A stretch of DNA of 64,000 nt from an uncultured Eudoraea sp. (GCA_947258555.1 CAMYJF010000001.1:1-64000); one strand, 5' to 3'; numbered from the stretch's first letter, positions 24,278 through 33,449 are shown. Program-made: numbers and translations. The notes: a model not told the origin generated them from the letters alone.

Positions 24278-25606
24278 ATGGAATTACTCTATCTGTTATT
24301 TGCAGTACTTCTGATCATAGTGATGACTACCCGATGGAAGATCCACCCCTTCCTCACGCTGTTTATCATTGCCATTTTATACGGATTAGCTGCAGGAATG
24401 CCGCTTGATGCCTTGGTAAAGTCTGTAAATAGCGGCTTTGGTGATACGTTGGGCAAGATTGGGTTGATTATCCTATTCGGGGTTATTATTGGGGCCTTCC
24501 TGGAGCGCACCGGCGGAGCTTTTAGTATTGCGGAACGTGTGTTGCAATGGATTGGCAGGAAGAATATACCCTCAGCAATGGGGATTATAGGCTATATCAT
24601 TTCTATTCCCGTATTTGCCGATAGCGGCTTTCTCCTACTTCAGCCACTGAACAAAGGCTTGAGCCGAAGAGCTAAAATCACAATAGCAGGCTCCTCTGTA
24701 GCCTTAGGCCTCGGACTCCTGGCTTCGCATACGCTTGTCCCCCCTACGCCCGGACCCATTGCTGCGGCAGGGATCTTAGATGCAAATTTAGGGTTAGTCA
24801 TAGCAATTGGCTTTCCGGTAAGTTTGGTCGCACTTTTGGCAGCACTGGTTTATTCTAAGGTGTATGCGTCAAAGACTTTTATTGACCCCGATTCTATAGG
24901 GGATCTGGGGCAACTTCCAGACAAGGATGAAGAAAGGCCCAGTGCATTCCGATCCTCCATTCCGATCCTCTTACCTATCATTCTGATTATCCTTAAATCA
25001 GTTACAAGTCAAGTGATAGAGAACCCATCGGGAATTTGGAAACTGATAGGCTTCCTGGGTGAGCCCGTCATCGCGTTATTTATTGGGGTAGTCCTTTGTT
25101 TAATGCTTCCAAAGAAAATTGAATACAAAATGCTGTCCGCTACAGGGTGGATTGGATCGGCAGTGAAGGAGGCCGCAGGGATCATTATGATCACTGGTGC
25201 CGGAGGTATTTTCGGAAAAGTATTATATGATTCGGGCATTGCGAATACGTTGGGAGAGAGCCTGGTTTCATTGGAAATTGGACTACTCCTGCCTTTTGTT
25301 CTCGCAGCAGCCTTGAAAACTGCTCAAGGCTCATCAACAGTAGCCTTGATCACTACAGCCTCTATATTAGTACCTATGCTGCCTGTTCTGGGATTTGAAT
25401 CTGAAATGGAAAAGGCTATGGTCGTAGTGGCCATAGGTGCAGGTTCTTCAGTTATTTCCCATGCCAATGACAGTTTCTTTTGGGTAGTTACCCAAATGAG
25501 CGGAATGAACGTGAAAACAGGATATCGCTTATTTAGTCTTGGCAGCTTTGTTCTCGGGACGACCGGACTGCTAACGCTTTACGTAATATCTTTCTTTATT
25601 ACCTAA
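24278..25606 (+). CDS. GntP-family gluconate/organic acid:H+ symporter
   Basis: 442 residues from ATG 24278; the longer frame from 24179 lies within the preceding gene and is rejected. About 12-13 membrane helices fill the length. Signature stretches: RWKIHPFLTLFIIAILYGLA, GFGDTLGKIGLIILFGVIIG, GASHTLVPPTPGPIAAAG-like (here ASHTLVPPTPGPIAAAG), GAGSSVISHANDSFFWVV near the end. Family members take up gluconate, idonate, fructuronate or glycerate. No gluconate kinase is adjacent, so the substrate is open. Confidence 0.94.
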   Translation: MELLYLLFAVLLIIVMTTRWKIHPFLTLFIIAILYGLAAGMPLDALVKSVNSGFGDTLGKIGLIILFGVIIGAFLERTGGAFSIAERVLQWIGRKNIPSAMGIIGYIISIPVFADSGFLLLQPLNKGLSRRAKITIAGSSVALGLGLLASHTLVPPTPGPIAAAGILDANLGLVIAIGFPVSLVALLAALVYSKVYASKTFIDPDSIGDLGQLPDKDEERPSAFRSSIPILLPIILIILKSVTSQVIENPSGIWKLIGFLGEPVIALFIGVVLCLMLPKKIEYKMLSATGWIGSAVKEAAGIIMITGAGGIFGKVLYDSGIANTLGESLVSLEIGLLLPFVLAAALKTAQGSSTVALITTASILVPMLPVLGFESEMEKAMVVVAIGAGSSVISHANDSFFWVVTQMSGMNVKTGYRLFSLGSFVLGTTGLLTLYVISFFIT

Positions 25607-25621
25607 ACTGAAATCTCATAA

Positions 25622-26026
25622 CTAGTCTAGATCAGGCCTTTTTCGGTCTTTCTTTTTTTCACTGTGGGCCTTCTTTTTCTTCAATCGCTTTTCTTTTGAT
25701 GCCCTTGAAGGCTTTGTCTTTCTCCTTGGCTTGGGTTTTTTGAGTGTGTCGGCCAGCAAAGAAAGGAGTTTCTTTTCCGCGATATCCCTGTTTTTGGCCT
25801 GGCTACGACTATCTTCAGCATGTACGGTCAAAAATCCTTCTTTGGAAATTCTGTTTGAAAGCTTTTCCCATAAACGATTTTTCTCCCAGGATGAAAGTCC
25901 CTCTGAAGTATTAAGATGCAGGGACGCAATAACTTTGGTTGCCACTTTGTTCACGTGCTGGCCTCCGGGACCACCGCTTCGGCTAAATTTTACAACTAGT
26001 TCTTTACGTATTTGTTCTCGATCCAT
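25622..26026 (-). CDS. arfB: Peptidyl-tRNA hydrolase ArfB (alternative ribosome rescue)
   Basis: 134 residues. The release-factor-like GGQ motif is in SRSGGPGGQHVNKVATKV (GGQ at about 21-23), and the C-terminus is a very basic tail (KKPKPRRKTKPSRASKEKRL, more Lys/Arg to the end) that enters the empty mRNA channel of stalled ribosomes. The protein hydrolyses peptidyl-tRNA on non-stop ribosomes. The stop-start overlap with the ABC ATPase gene upstream is 1 bp (26026), so arfB is translated from the same message. Confidence 0.95.
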   Translation of the reverse strand: MDREQIRKELVVKFSRSGGPGGQHVNKVATKVIASLHLNTSEGLSSWEKNRLWEKLSNRISKEGFLTVHAEDSRSQAKNRDIAEKKLLSLLADTLKKPKPRRKTKPSRASKEKRLKKKKAHSEKKKDRKRPDLD

Positions 26027-27012
26027 CAGTACCCATTCTTATTCTGCAATCGCTTATTGATAATATCGATCGAGATATTAAGCCTCACTTCAGTCCCTAA
26101 GTCAAGATCACGCTTGGATTCAAAGAGTAAATATTGATTTTCCGCCTCTCCTTTATAGAGGAAATGGCTCCCCATTGGATATTTTTTTATCACCACGGCG
26201 GAGATACCTGAAGTATGAGCCAGTGTAAATTCATGGGCATACACAATGATCCGCCTCTTGGTGTTCGCATAGGATTTGATCACTTCAATGGAGACTTTGT
26301 TTGCCTCCCCAAATAAGGATGCTATATAGAGATCCCCTGGTTTATCATAAAGCTCTAAGATAGGTTGATGAGCTAACACCTCGCGATCTTTAAGGACAAG
26401 CCCCGAATCGGCGAAAGGCAGCACATCATTGGAGTCATGAGTAGCCGTTAAACAGGTAATGCCTTCTGTTTTCAAATAGTCATAGAGATTCCGCCGCAAA
26501 TAACTCTTCCTGAAATTATCTATATGGCCAAAGGGCTCGTCAAGCAATAAAAGCTGAGGTTTTTGCGCCAACACTTTAGCGAGTCCTACACGTTGTTGCT
26601 GACCAACACTAAGGTTTTTAACCTTAGTTCCTGCGAATTCCACCATATCTATCACATAGAGTAATTCTCGCACGCGTTTTTCCAGTTTTTTTGGAGACGC
26701 AGGGGATAAGTATGAACTAATATTTTCGGCAACAGACGTGAAAGGCATTAGGTCGAATTCCTGGGACATGTACTTGACGCCTTGTTTACCCGGCACAAGT
26801 ATCTGATCCGGACCTTTTATCTGCTCACCGTTCCAAAATATGTCACCCTGGCTCGGTTGAAGCGCACCATAAATGATCTTCAGCAGAGTGCTTTTTCCAC
26901 AACCACTTTCCCCCATGACTGCTAAATGCTCGCCCTGTGCCAATTGAAAGTTTATTCCTTCCAATACAGGTATGCGATCATATGCAAAGGAGACTTCTTT
27001 AACTTCTAACAC
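26026..27012 (-). CDS. Orphan ABC transporter ATP-binding protein with extra C-terminal domain
   Basis: 328 residues. Walker A is GESGCGKST (about 34-42), the Q-loop MSQEFDLMPF, the signature NLSVGQQQRVGLAKVL, Walker B LLLLDEPFGHID and the H-loop TATHDSND. Residues from about 230 form a beta-rich extension (VIVYAHEFTL, LRLNISIDII-type strands) similar to the TOBE-type domain of PotA/FbpC-like importers. No permease or binding protein is adjacent; its only operon partner is arfB. The substrate is unknown. Confidence 0.88.
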   Translation of the reverse strand: MLEVKEVSFAYDRIPVLEGINFQLAQGEHLAVMGESGCGKSTLLKIIYGALQPSQGDIFWNGEQIKGPDQILVPGKQGVKYMSQEFDLMPFTSVAENISSYLSPASPKKLEKRVRELLYVIDMVEFAGTKVKNLSVGQQQRVGLAKVLAQKPQLLLLDEPFGHIDNFRKSYLRRNLYDYLKTEGITCLTATHDSNDVLPFADSGLVLKDREVLAHQPILELYDKPGDLYIASLFGEANKVSIEVIKSYANTKRRIIVYAHEFTLAHTSGISAVVIKKYPMGSHFLYKGEAENQYLLFESKRDLDLGTEVRLNISIDIINKRLQNKNGY

Positions 27013-27181
27013 GATACTCCTTTTAATTTATGCTAACTAGGTAGTAGTTTTGGTTTCTTTGAAGATGGATTTTTTGTGGCTAGCTTCAACTTCCTTGAAT
27101 TTGAAGAACGCTAAATGTACTATAAATTAGGCGATTATCCTTATTTGTCGGCTCAATTGCAAATGAAAGGGATAAGTGGAA

Positions 27182-28171
27182 TTATGCCAGGTTTTTGGCC
27201 AATAGATATTCAGCGATTTGAATAGCATTCGTAGCAGCTCCTTTTCGCAAGTTATCCGCAACGATCCATAGGTTTAAAGTGTTCCGCTGGGTCTCATCCC
27301 GACGTATCCGCCCGACAAACACCTCATCTTTTTCATGCGCATCAATAGGCATGGGGTAGCGATTATTTTTTGGGTCGTCTACTACAGTAACACCGGGTGT
27401 TTGTTCCAGAATATGTCGGACTTCCTTTAGATCAAAATCCTCATAAAATTCGATATTAACAGACTCTGAATGCCCTCCGGCAGTGGGTATGCGCACCGCC
27501 GTTGCTGAAACGGAAAAAGTGCGATCATCCAATATTTTTTGCGGTTCTCTGGCAAGCTTCATTTCTTCCTTGGTGTATCCATTATCCATGAACACATCGC
27601 AATGGGGGAGCGCATTTTTGTGTATTGGATGCGGGTAGGCCATTTCCCCATCAATACCAGCCAATTCATTTTCTAATTGCTGCACTGCTTTGCTTCCGGT
27701 ACCGGAAACAGATTGATAGGTAGAAATAACGATCCGTTTAAGCTTGTACTTAAGATGAAGTGGCGATAAGACCATAACGAGCTGAATAGTAGAACAATTT
27801 GGATTTGCAATGATCTTATCCTTATCCGTTAAGCTATGGGCATTAATTTCCGGGACGATGAGCTTTTTAGTCGGGTCCATCCGCCATGCAGAAGAATTAT
27901 CGATTACAGTTGTACCCACTGAGGCAAAATGTGGGGCCCATTCTTTTGACGTATCCCCGCCAGCGGAAAATAAGGCAACATCCGGTTTTGCCGCAATGGC
28001 TTCTTCCATTCCAATAACTGTATACTTCTTATCCTGGTATTGGATCTGTTTCCCAACAGAACGTTCAGAGGCAACAAGCAATAACTCAGATATGGGGAAT
28101 TCACGTTCGCCCAACACCTTGAGCATCATTTGCCCAACTAGTCCGGTAGCTCCAACAACAGCAACTCTCAT
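27182..28171 (-). CDS. asd: Aspartate-semialdehyde dehydrogenase
   Basis: NADPH-dependent reduction of aspartyl phosphate, the branch point to lysine/diaminopimelate, threonine and methionine. 329 residues. N-terminal VAVVGATGLVGQMMLKVL (NADP binding), FSAGGDTSKEW, the active-site Cys in NPNCSTIQLV (near 128), and VRIPTAGGHSESVNIEFY with the catalytic His are all present. It stands alone with its own -7 box at 28191. Confidence 0.97.
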   Translation of the reverse strand: MRVAVVGATGLVGQMMLKVLGEREFPISELLLVASERSVGKQIQYQDKKYTVIGMEEAIAAKPDVALFSAGGDTSKEWAPHFASVGTTVIDNSSAWRMDPTKKLIVPEINAHSLTDKDKIIANPNCSTIQLVMVLSPLHLKYKLKRIVISTYQSVSGTGSKAVQQLENELAGIDGEMAYPHPIHKNALPHCDVFMDNGYTKEEMKLAREPQKILDDRTFSVSATAVRIPTAGGHSESVNIEFYEDFDLKEVRHILEQTPGVTVVDDPKNNRYPMPIDAHEKDEVFVGRIRRDETQRNTLNLWIVADNLRKGAATNAIQIAEYLLAKNLA

Positions 28172-28190
28172 AATCGTATTTTTCGAGCCA

Positions 28191-28198
28191 CAAATGTA
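28191..28198 (-). promoter_or_regulatory. -7 box (TACATTTG) of asd
   Basis: Full TAnnTTTG match on the minus strand, 19 bp upstream of the asd start codon. Confidence 0.5.
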
Positions 28199-28263
28199 AT
28201 TCAGGGACTTATCCCTTACAAGCTCTTTCAGAAATAATTAAGGGAGAGGGGGGTTAGTAAGAC

Positions 28264-28303
28264 AAAAAAAGACCGCCACTTACCAGAATAGGTAAATGGC
28301 GGT
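28264..28303 (-). terminator. Terminator of mscL
   Basis: Read on the minus strand, ACCGCCATTTACC pairs with GGTAAGTGGCGGT (one G-T pair) around a 6-nt loop, and the hairpin is followed by seven T. It lies 48 bp beyond the mscL stop. Confidence 0.82.
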
Positions 28304-28351
28304 TTAAAGTTTTGCATGTAGTATAGCGGTGAACCGAATACTTGCAATTCT

Positions 28352-28756
28352 TTATTGTCTCTTCAAAAGATCCCTGATCTCTCCTAATAAATCTTCTTGA
28401 GATGGACCAGCGGGGGCTTCAGGTTCTGCAGGTTTCTTTGATTTGTTGTATGCCTTGACTATCAAGAACATAACAAAACCTACAATGAGTAAATTGACAA
28501 TGGTATTAACCCATGATCCCCAGCGTATTGCATTCTCAGCCACAAATCCTTCTTCTCCCGCAACTCCGGAAGTTTCAGTCAGTACATACTTGAGGTTTGC
28601 AAAATCAGTACCACCCAGGAATTCACCAACGACGGGCATAACGATGTCTGCCACAAATCCATTGATGACAAGTCCGAGGGCACCTGCCATGATCACAGCC
28701 ACTGCGAAATCAATCACATTACCTGTCATGATAAAATCTTTGAATTCTTTCAACAT
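28352..28756 (-). CDS. mscL: Large-conductance mechanosensitive channel
   Basis: Inner-membrane pore that opens under membrane tension during osmotic downshock. 134 residues. The N-terminal amphipathic helix (MLKEFKDFIMTGNVIDFAVA) leads into TM1 (VIMAGALGLVINGFVADIVMP, the tightly packed Gly/Ala pore helix). The periplasmic loop (GGTDFANLKYVL...) is followed by TM2 (NTIVNLLIVGFVMFLIVKAY) and a cytosolic helix bundle ending GEIRDLLKRQ. It is monocistronic. Confidence 0.97.
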   Translation of the reverse strand: MLKEFKDFIMTGNVIDFAVAVIMAGALGLVINGFVADIVMPVVGEFLGGTDFANLKYVLTETSGVAGEEGFVAENAIRWGSWVNTIVNLLIVGFVMFLIVKAYNKSKKPAEPEAPAGPSQEDLLGEIRDLLKRQ

Positions 28757-28834
28757 GATATTAGTGTTTAATTAGAATAAGTTAAAATAAGCACCCGCAA
28801 TTTACAGAAAAAAAGCATTAAATGTTAAATACTG

Positions 28835-29941
28835 TTAAATCTTCCCTGTAATTACGCGCGGAATCCTCTGTGAAATACCTGTGATTAATTCGTACGAAAT
28901 GGTATGGGCTTTCCCTGCTAAAGCTTCGGCAGAATAGCTCCCACCAAAAACTACAACCTCATCTCCTTCCTTGCATTCAATTCCTGTGATATCGATCATG
29001 AGCATATCCATACAGACATTGCCAATAATAGCAGCGGCAGAGCCATTTACATACACTTCTCCAATACCATTTCCAAAATGCCGGCCAATGCCATCGGCAT
29101 GTCCAAGTGGTATCGTAGCAGTTGTCTGGTATCCTTTGGACGCATAGGCACGGTTGTATCCAACGGTCTCATCAGGTTCTATCTTGTGTATTTGTGAAAT
29201 GATGGATTTAAGACTAGCCGTTGGTTTTAATTGAGAATCGACCTCAGGATCATTGGCATAGCCATGAAGTCCAATACCACAACGTACCATATCGAATTGT
29301 GCGTTCGCATAATTGAGTATTCCGGAGGTATTAAGAATATGCTTAATGGGTTTTATGGCTAATACATCACAAAGGTTCGTATAGATCATATTAAATGATT
29401 CTATTTGATTCTTAGTAAAGAGTTGCTCATCAAGATCATCTGAAGCGGCTAAATGCGAGAATACAGAACGGATCTCCATACAAGATGTGTCCCTTAGCTC
29501 GCTTGCGATGAAATCCACATCATTCTCCCAAAAACCTAGTCGATTAAGCCCGGTGTTGAACTTTATATGTATCGGATAGGCTTTCTGATCCCTGGCTGCT
29601 TCTTTAAATTTTCGGAGGATATTAGGAGAATAAAGACTGGGCTCCAAACATCGTTCAATGGCCAATTCAAAATTTACCGGCTGCGGATGCAATACCAATA
29701 TAGGAAGTGTAATGCCGGCATCCCGTAAGGCAACGCCTTCATGAACATAGGCAACGGCGAGATAGTCGGCGCCCCAATGTGCAAGTGCTTTCGCTATTTC
29801 TTGTGCATGGCTGCCATAACCGTAAGCCTTAACTACTGCGAGAAATCTTGTTTCTGGTTGGAGTCGGTTTTTGAAGTAATGGTAGTTATGCTTTAAGGCA
29901 TCTAAATTGATCTCGAGAACCGATTGGCTAGCCTTATGCAT
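28835..29941 (-). CDS. alr: Alanine racemase
   Basis: PLP-dependent interconversion of L- and D-alanine for peptidoglycan. The start is ATG 29941 (MHKASQSVLEINLDALKHNY); the longer frame lies inside tdk. 368 residues. The PLP lysine is in FLAVVKAYGYGSHA (near 37), the phosphate-binding and catalytic Tyr region in DMVRCGIGLHGYAND and VGYNRAYASKG, and the metal/carboxylate segment in GNVCMDMLMIDIT. The start overlaps the tdk stop by 8 bp, so alr is translationally coupled to tdk. Confidence 0.96.
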   Translation of the reverse strand: MHKASQSVLEINLDALKHNYHYFKNRLQPETRFLAVVKAYGYGSHAQEIAKALAHWGADYLAVAYVHEGVALRDAGITLPILVLHPQPVNFELAIERCLEPSLYSPNILRKFKEAARDQKAYPIHIKFNTGLNRLGFWENDVDFIASELRDTSCMEIRSVFSHLAASDDLDEQLFTKNQIESFNMIYTNLCDVLAIKPIKHILNTSGILNYANAQFDMVRCGIGLHGYANDPEVDSQLKPTASLKSIISQIHKIEPDETVGYNRAYASKGYQTTATIPLGHADGIGRHFGNGIGEVYVNGSAAAIIGNVCMDMLMIDITGIECKEGDEVVVFGGSYSAEALAGKAHTISYELITGISQRIPRVITGKI

Positions 29942-30578
29942 TGGCGTCCTTTTTAAAAGGAATGACTTCTTCTGCCTGAACACGCAAAACGTTGATCTTC
30001 TCTTTTAACATGGCTTTGTAAAAAGCAGCCCTGCTCAAGGGTTCATATTCTTCAGTTTCCCCCAAAAATACCAGGCTGTCATTTTGGGCTTTCCTAAAAC
30101 TGTAGTTAGCCAGGTTCCCAGTTCTTGTACAGATCGCATGTACCTTGGTCACATACTCAGCGGTGGCCATGAGAGCGGGCATGGGGCCAAATGGATTACC
30201 CTTAAAATCCATATCTAATCCGGCAACCACTACACGTATCCCCTGATTGGCGAGATCATTACATACGGATATAATCTCGTCGTCAAAGAATTGCGCCTCA
30301 TCTATACCCACAACATCGCAATCGTCTGCCAATAATCTGATATTGGCTGCTGCCGGAACAGGAGTAGACCGAATTTCATTGTCATCATGTGAAATTACTT
30401 TTTCATCATGATAACGTGTATCAATGATAGGTTTGAAGATTTCTACTTTTTGGCGCGCTATTTGTGCACGTTTTAAACGTCGGATCAATTCTTCTGTTTT
30501 TCCCGAAAACATGGAGCCGCAGATGACTTCGATCCAACCGAATTGCTCTTTGTGATTAACTGTGTTTTCGAGAAACAT
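29934..30578 (-). CDS. tdk: Thymidine kinase (TK1 type)
   Basis: Phosphorylates thymidine in the salvage route. 214 residues. The P-loop is CGSMFSGKTEELIR (near 20-30), the Walker B-like DVVGIDEAQFFDD holds the catalytic Glu, and the lasso region is TRTGNLANYSFRK. TK1 enzymes normally have two Cys pairs for zinc; here only one Cys is seen at that place (ICTRTG), so the zinc site appears degenerate. It forms a two-gene unit with alr. Confidence 0.95.
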   Translation of the reverse strand: MFLENTVNHKEQFGWIEVICGSMFSGKTEELIRRLKRAQIARQKVEIFKPIIDTRYHDEKVISHDDNEIRSTPVPAAANIRLLADDCDVVGIDEAQFFDDEIISVCNDLANQGIRVVVAGLDMDFKGNPFGPMPALMATAEYVTKVHAICTRTGNLANYSFRKAQNDSLVFLGETEEYEPLSRAAFYKAMLKEKINVLRVQAEEVIPFKKDANA

Positions 30579-30680
30579 TTTGTACTTTTAAACGAAATTG
30601 ATAAGGGTTACGTTATCCCTATATACAACGTATAAAAGTATTAAAAAAATACACCTTTATCGGGGGGAATATAAAAAAGC

Positions 30681-31355
30681 ATGAAACAGAAACTAAAGGA
30701 AGAACTTGCAATATTATGCTCGCAGATCCTTGCATCGGAAGAGGCGACTGAGATCCCTCAGCTTTATGAGGCAGCAAAAAGCCTGTATGAAAAATTGGCT
30801 GTACTAAAGTTTATTGACGATAAACTAAACGATATTCAAATAGATGTCACCGAGAACGGCATTGCCTCTAAGTTTGAAAAAATGGCAAATGCGGTTATGG
30901 AGGGCAATACGTCTGTGCCGGAAACTAATCCGCACGCTGAAGATATTATCACACCCGGAATTGATACCATCAAAGGGATGGTAGCTGAAATGCCGTCTAA
31001 TGCGGAAGTTGAAAAAATATTCTCAGATTTTGTCGCCAAACCAGAAGTTATCAAATCAGATAAGGATGAGGTCACCCCGGATACTACGGAAGCCTCAGAC
31101 AAAAAATCAGTAAATGATGTCTTTGGTCCGAACGAGATTAAAGTTGGCCTGAATGACCGCCATGCATTTGTCAAAAACTTGTTTGGGGATGATGCGGATA
31201 ATTTTGCCCGGGTTATATCTCAATTAAATACGATCGATTCAGAAGAAAGATCCCTGGCCTTTATCAATAATATGGTAAAGCCGGAGTATGACTGGAGTGG
31301 AAAAGAAGAAATTGAATCTCGCTTTATTGAATTGATCACCAGACGATTTGCCTAA
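30681..31355 (+). CDS. Unrecognised protein encoded before rsmI
   Basis: 224 residues, cytosolic and acidic. An N-terminal helical part (1-60, KLKEELAILCSQILASEE) is followed by a long low-complexity acidic linker (about 70-145, rich in Glu, Asp, Pro and Thr). A compact C-terminal part (about 150-224) carries VGLNDRHAFVKNLFGDDADN and FINNMVKPEYDWSGKEEIES. I recall similar proteins in flavobacteria, but no function is established. It is 2 bp from the rsmI start, so the two are one operon. Confidence 0.85.
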   Translation: MKQKLKEELAILCSQILASEEATEIPQLYEAAKSLYEKLAVLKFIDDKLNDIQIDVTENGIASKFEKMANAVMEGNTSVPETNPHAEDIITPGIDTIKGMVAEMPSNAEVEKIFSDFVAKPEVIKSDKDEVTPDTTEASDKKSVNDVFGPNEIKVGLNDRHAFVKNLFGDDADNFARVISQLNTIDSEERSLAFINNMVKPEYDWSGKEEIESRFIELITRRFA

Positions 31356-31357
31356 GC

Positions 31358-32038
31358 ATGTCGAAGGGTAAATTATTTCTTGTCCCCACACCAATTGGAA
31401 ATTTAAAGGATATGACTTTTAGGGCCATTGAGGTGCTAAAAAGTGTAGATCTCATTCTTGCCGAGGACACTCGAACGAGCGGAGTGCTTTTAAAACATTA
31501 CGAAATAGCTACGCCTACACGCTCTTATCACATGTTTAATGAGCATAAAACCCTAGAATCCTGGGTTAAGCAAATAAATCAGGGAATGCATTTGGCCTTG
31601 ATCTCAGATGCAGGAACACCGGGGATCTCAGATCCGGGTTTCTTGTTATCGCGGGAATGCATAAAAAATGGAATAGAAATAGAATGCCTTCCAGGAGCAA
31701 CTGCTTTAATACCGGCTTTGGTAAATAGCGGACTCCCCTCTGATCACTTTTGTTTTGAAGGGTTTCTTCCTGTTAAAAAAGGAAGGCAAACCCGGATCCG
31801 GGAATTGGCAGAAGAAAAAAGAACCATGATTTTTTATGAATCCCCTCATAGAATTTTGAAAACCTTACTTCAATTAAGAGATGAGTTTGGAGAAGAACGG
31901 CAAGCGAGTGTTTCTCGCGAGATCAGCAAGCTCCATGAAGAAACAAGACGCGGGAGTTTAAAGGATTTGGCGGAACACTTCGAAGAAAACGCGCCTAAAG
32001 GGGAAATAGTTTTAGTGGTTGCGGGAGCGGAAAAATAA
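31358..32038 (+). CDS. rsmI: 16S rRNA (cytidine1402-2'-O)-methyltransferase
   Basis: SAM-dependent ribose methylation of C1402 in the ribosomal P site. 226 residues of the SAM-MT tetrapyrrole-type fold. GKLFLVPTPIGNLKDMTFRA is the classic N-terminus, LAEDTRTSGVLLKHYEI and ALISDAGTPGISDPGF the mid motifs, and FYESPHRILKTL with RGSLKDLAEHF the later ones. The C-terminal extension of longer homologues is missing, as is common in short members. Co-transcribed with the preceding gene. Confidence 0.96.
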   Translation: MSKGKLFLVPTPIGNLKDMTFRAIEVLKSVDLILAEDTRTSGVLLKHYEIATPTRSYHMFNEHKTLESWVKQINQGMHLALISDAGTPGISDPGFLLSRECIKNGIEIECLPGATALIPALVNSGLPSDHFCFEGFLPVKKGRQTRIRELAEEKRTMIFYESPHRILKTLLQLRDEFGEERQASVSREISKLHEETRRGSLKDLAEHFEENAPKGEIVLVVAGAEK

Positions 32039-32040
32039 AA

Positions 32041-32325
32041 CTACCCGGAACGGTCCTTATGCAATTTAAGTGCAAAAAGGCAAATGAAAAGCACAACTAC
32101 GCCTAACAGGATCAATAGGAAAAACTCCATCCCTTGCATGATCATAAAATGACGTGTCCAGTCTTTCTCCGGGGCTTTGTTCATCCAGTAAGGCACTACA
32201 AACCTAAATACTGAGAGTATAAATACAAGCAGGGAAACAACGAATAGCACATACCCTTCCCAGCGTTTTGTTCTAGCAATAAGCAGGGCCCCTGCGATCA
32301 TCAAGAATAAACTACCTACAACCAT
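32041..32325 (-). CDS. Small three-helix membrane protein of unknown function
   Basis: 94 residues with three hydrophobic spans (about 1-17, 24-46 and 68-88: VVGSLFLMIAGALLI, GYVLFVVSLLVFILSVFRFV and EFFLLILLGVVVLFICLFAL) and a short charged loop NKAPEKDW. The family is not recognised. It starts 3 bp after the AhpD-like gene on the same strand, which suggests co-expression, and its stop is 2 bp from the convergent rsmI stop. Confidence 0.75.
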   Translation of the reverse strand: MVVGSLFLMIAGALLIARTKRWEGYVLFVVSLLVFILSVFRFVVPYWMNKAPEKDWTRHFMIMQGMEFFLLILLGVVVLFICLFALKLHKDRSG

Positions 32326-32328
32326 AGA

Positions 32329-32919
32329 TCATCTGTGTTTACCAGTTTCCCACCCATGTTTTGACAGGTATTTTTCACCGCTTTCTACGGCCCCATCCTC
32401 TATGGATGTTCCCATAGAATCATTCCATCGATTTAAATAACCGAATAAGGAAATAACCCCCAACATTTCTACGATCTCGCCCTCATTCCAATGTTGGTAT
32501 AATCGCCCCTTAATGGTCTCATCAACGGCATTTGGAATTTGTGATGCAGCCAACGAAAAATCCAGGGCCGCTCTTTCTGCCTCTGAGAATGCAGGATGAA
32601 TGCGATATTCCCAGATATTATCTAGTTTTTCCTGCTCTCCTCCGTAGCGTTCTGCTGCCCGAATGGCATGTGCCTGGCAATACCTGCAGCCTGTGGCATT
32701 GCTACTCACCCATGCGATCATTCGCTTCAGAGCTGATGTCACCCGACCCTCATTTGCCATTACGGCCTTGTTTAAATTGATAAATGCCTTTGAGATGGCC
32801 GGCCTGTGCTGCATGGTTAATACAGAATTGGGACAAAATCCGAGGGTTTCATTAAAGAATGTGGCGAGTTCCTTGGTGTCGTTGTCATGGTTGGGATCAA
32901 GTGGGCTTACAAGTGGCAT
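32329..32919 (-). CDS. AhpD-like carboxymuconolactone decarboxylase-family protein
   Basis: 196 residues, all-helical. The AhpD core is seen as ALKRMIAWVSSNATGCRYCQ then AHAIRAA, with the redox CxxC (CRYC) and downstream His. Members act as peroxidase/disulfide partners in alkyl-hydroperoxide defence. An OsmC-like gene is divergent with a 49-bp gap, which supports an oxidative or thiol stress context. It forms an operon with the small membrane protein. Confidence 0.9.
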   Translation of the reverse strand: MPLVSPLDPNHDNDTKELATFFNETLGFCPNSVLTMQHRPAISKAFINLNKAVMANEGRVTSALKRMIAWVSSNATGCRYCQAHAIRAAERYGGEQEKLDNIWEYRIHPAFSEAERAALDFSLAASQIPNAVDETIKGRLYQHWNEGEIVEMLGVISLFGYLNRWNDSMGTSIEDGAVESGEKYLSKHGWETGKHR

Positions 32920-32968
32920 GATAGGATCTATTTATCGTATTTTTAGCATTCACAAGAAACGAAAAAGA

Positions 32969-33400
32969 ATGGGCAAAACAAATCATGTAACTACCAGGTG
33001 GATGGGCAAAATGGCCTTTGAAAGCACAAATCCATCGGGTAAAATTTTACGAATAGATGCCGGTGAAGAAGACGGCGGTGAGAGTTCGGGTTATCGGCCT
33101 AAAGCACTAATGTTGAGTTCCTTGGCCGGATGTACAGGATTAGATGTAGCCTCCTTGATGAAGAAAATGAAATTAGATGTGGATGATTTCACCATAGACA
33201 TTGTCGCGGAAATCTCGGAGGAGCATCCTCAGACTTATGAAAAGGTGATTATGGAATACCATTTTTACGGCAATAATCTGAATGAAAAGAAACTTCAAAA
33301 AGCTATAGACCTCTCTTTCGAAAAATACTGTGGCGTATCTGAGATGTTCAAAAAGTTTGCAGATGTGAAGATCGCATCATTTTTTCACCATACGTCATAA
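32969..33400 (+). CDS. OsmC-family peroxide reductase
   Basis: 143 residues from ATG 32969; the longer frame runs back through the divergent AhpD-like gene and is rejected. OsmC features are RPKALMLSSLAGCTGLDVAS with the first active Cys, VDDFTIDIVAEI, and a second Cys in LSFEKYCGVSEMF. These proteins reduce organic hydroperoxides with dihydrolipoyl-type thiols. The divergent AhpD-like gene makes this look like a small peroxide-defence locus. Confidence 0.93.
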   Translation: MGKTNHVTTRWMGKMAFESTNPSGKILRIDAGEEDGGESSGYRPKALMLSSLAGCTGLDVASLMKKMKLDVDDFTIDIVAEISEEHPQTYEKVIMEYHFYGNNLNEKKLQKAIDLSFEKYCGVSEMFKKFADVKIASFFHHTS

Positions 33401-33449
33401 TTAATATCAGTGAAGGGGAACTTCAGTGTAGTCCTCTATAATTGAAAGC

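Noticed and set aside
27045-27052. A plus-strand TAGTTTTG box in the gap between the ABC ATPase and asd genes
   Set aside because: Full consensus, but no plus-strand gene follows; only a 21-residue frame. Chance matches of this density are expected.
30576-30680. A promoter pair between tdk and the gene before rsmI
   Set aside because: Only strings with one or more mismatches to TAnnTTTG were found, none at a convincing distance.
32663-32968. N-terminal extension of the OsmC-like protein
   Set aside because: It is antisense to the AhpD-like gene, and OsmC homologues begin near MGKTNHV.
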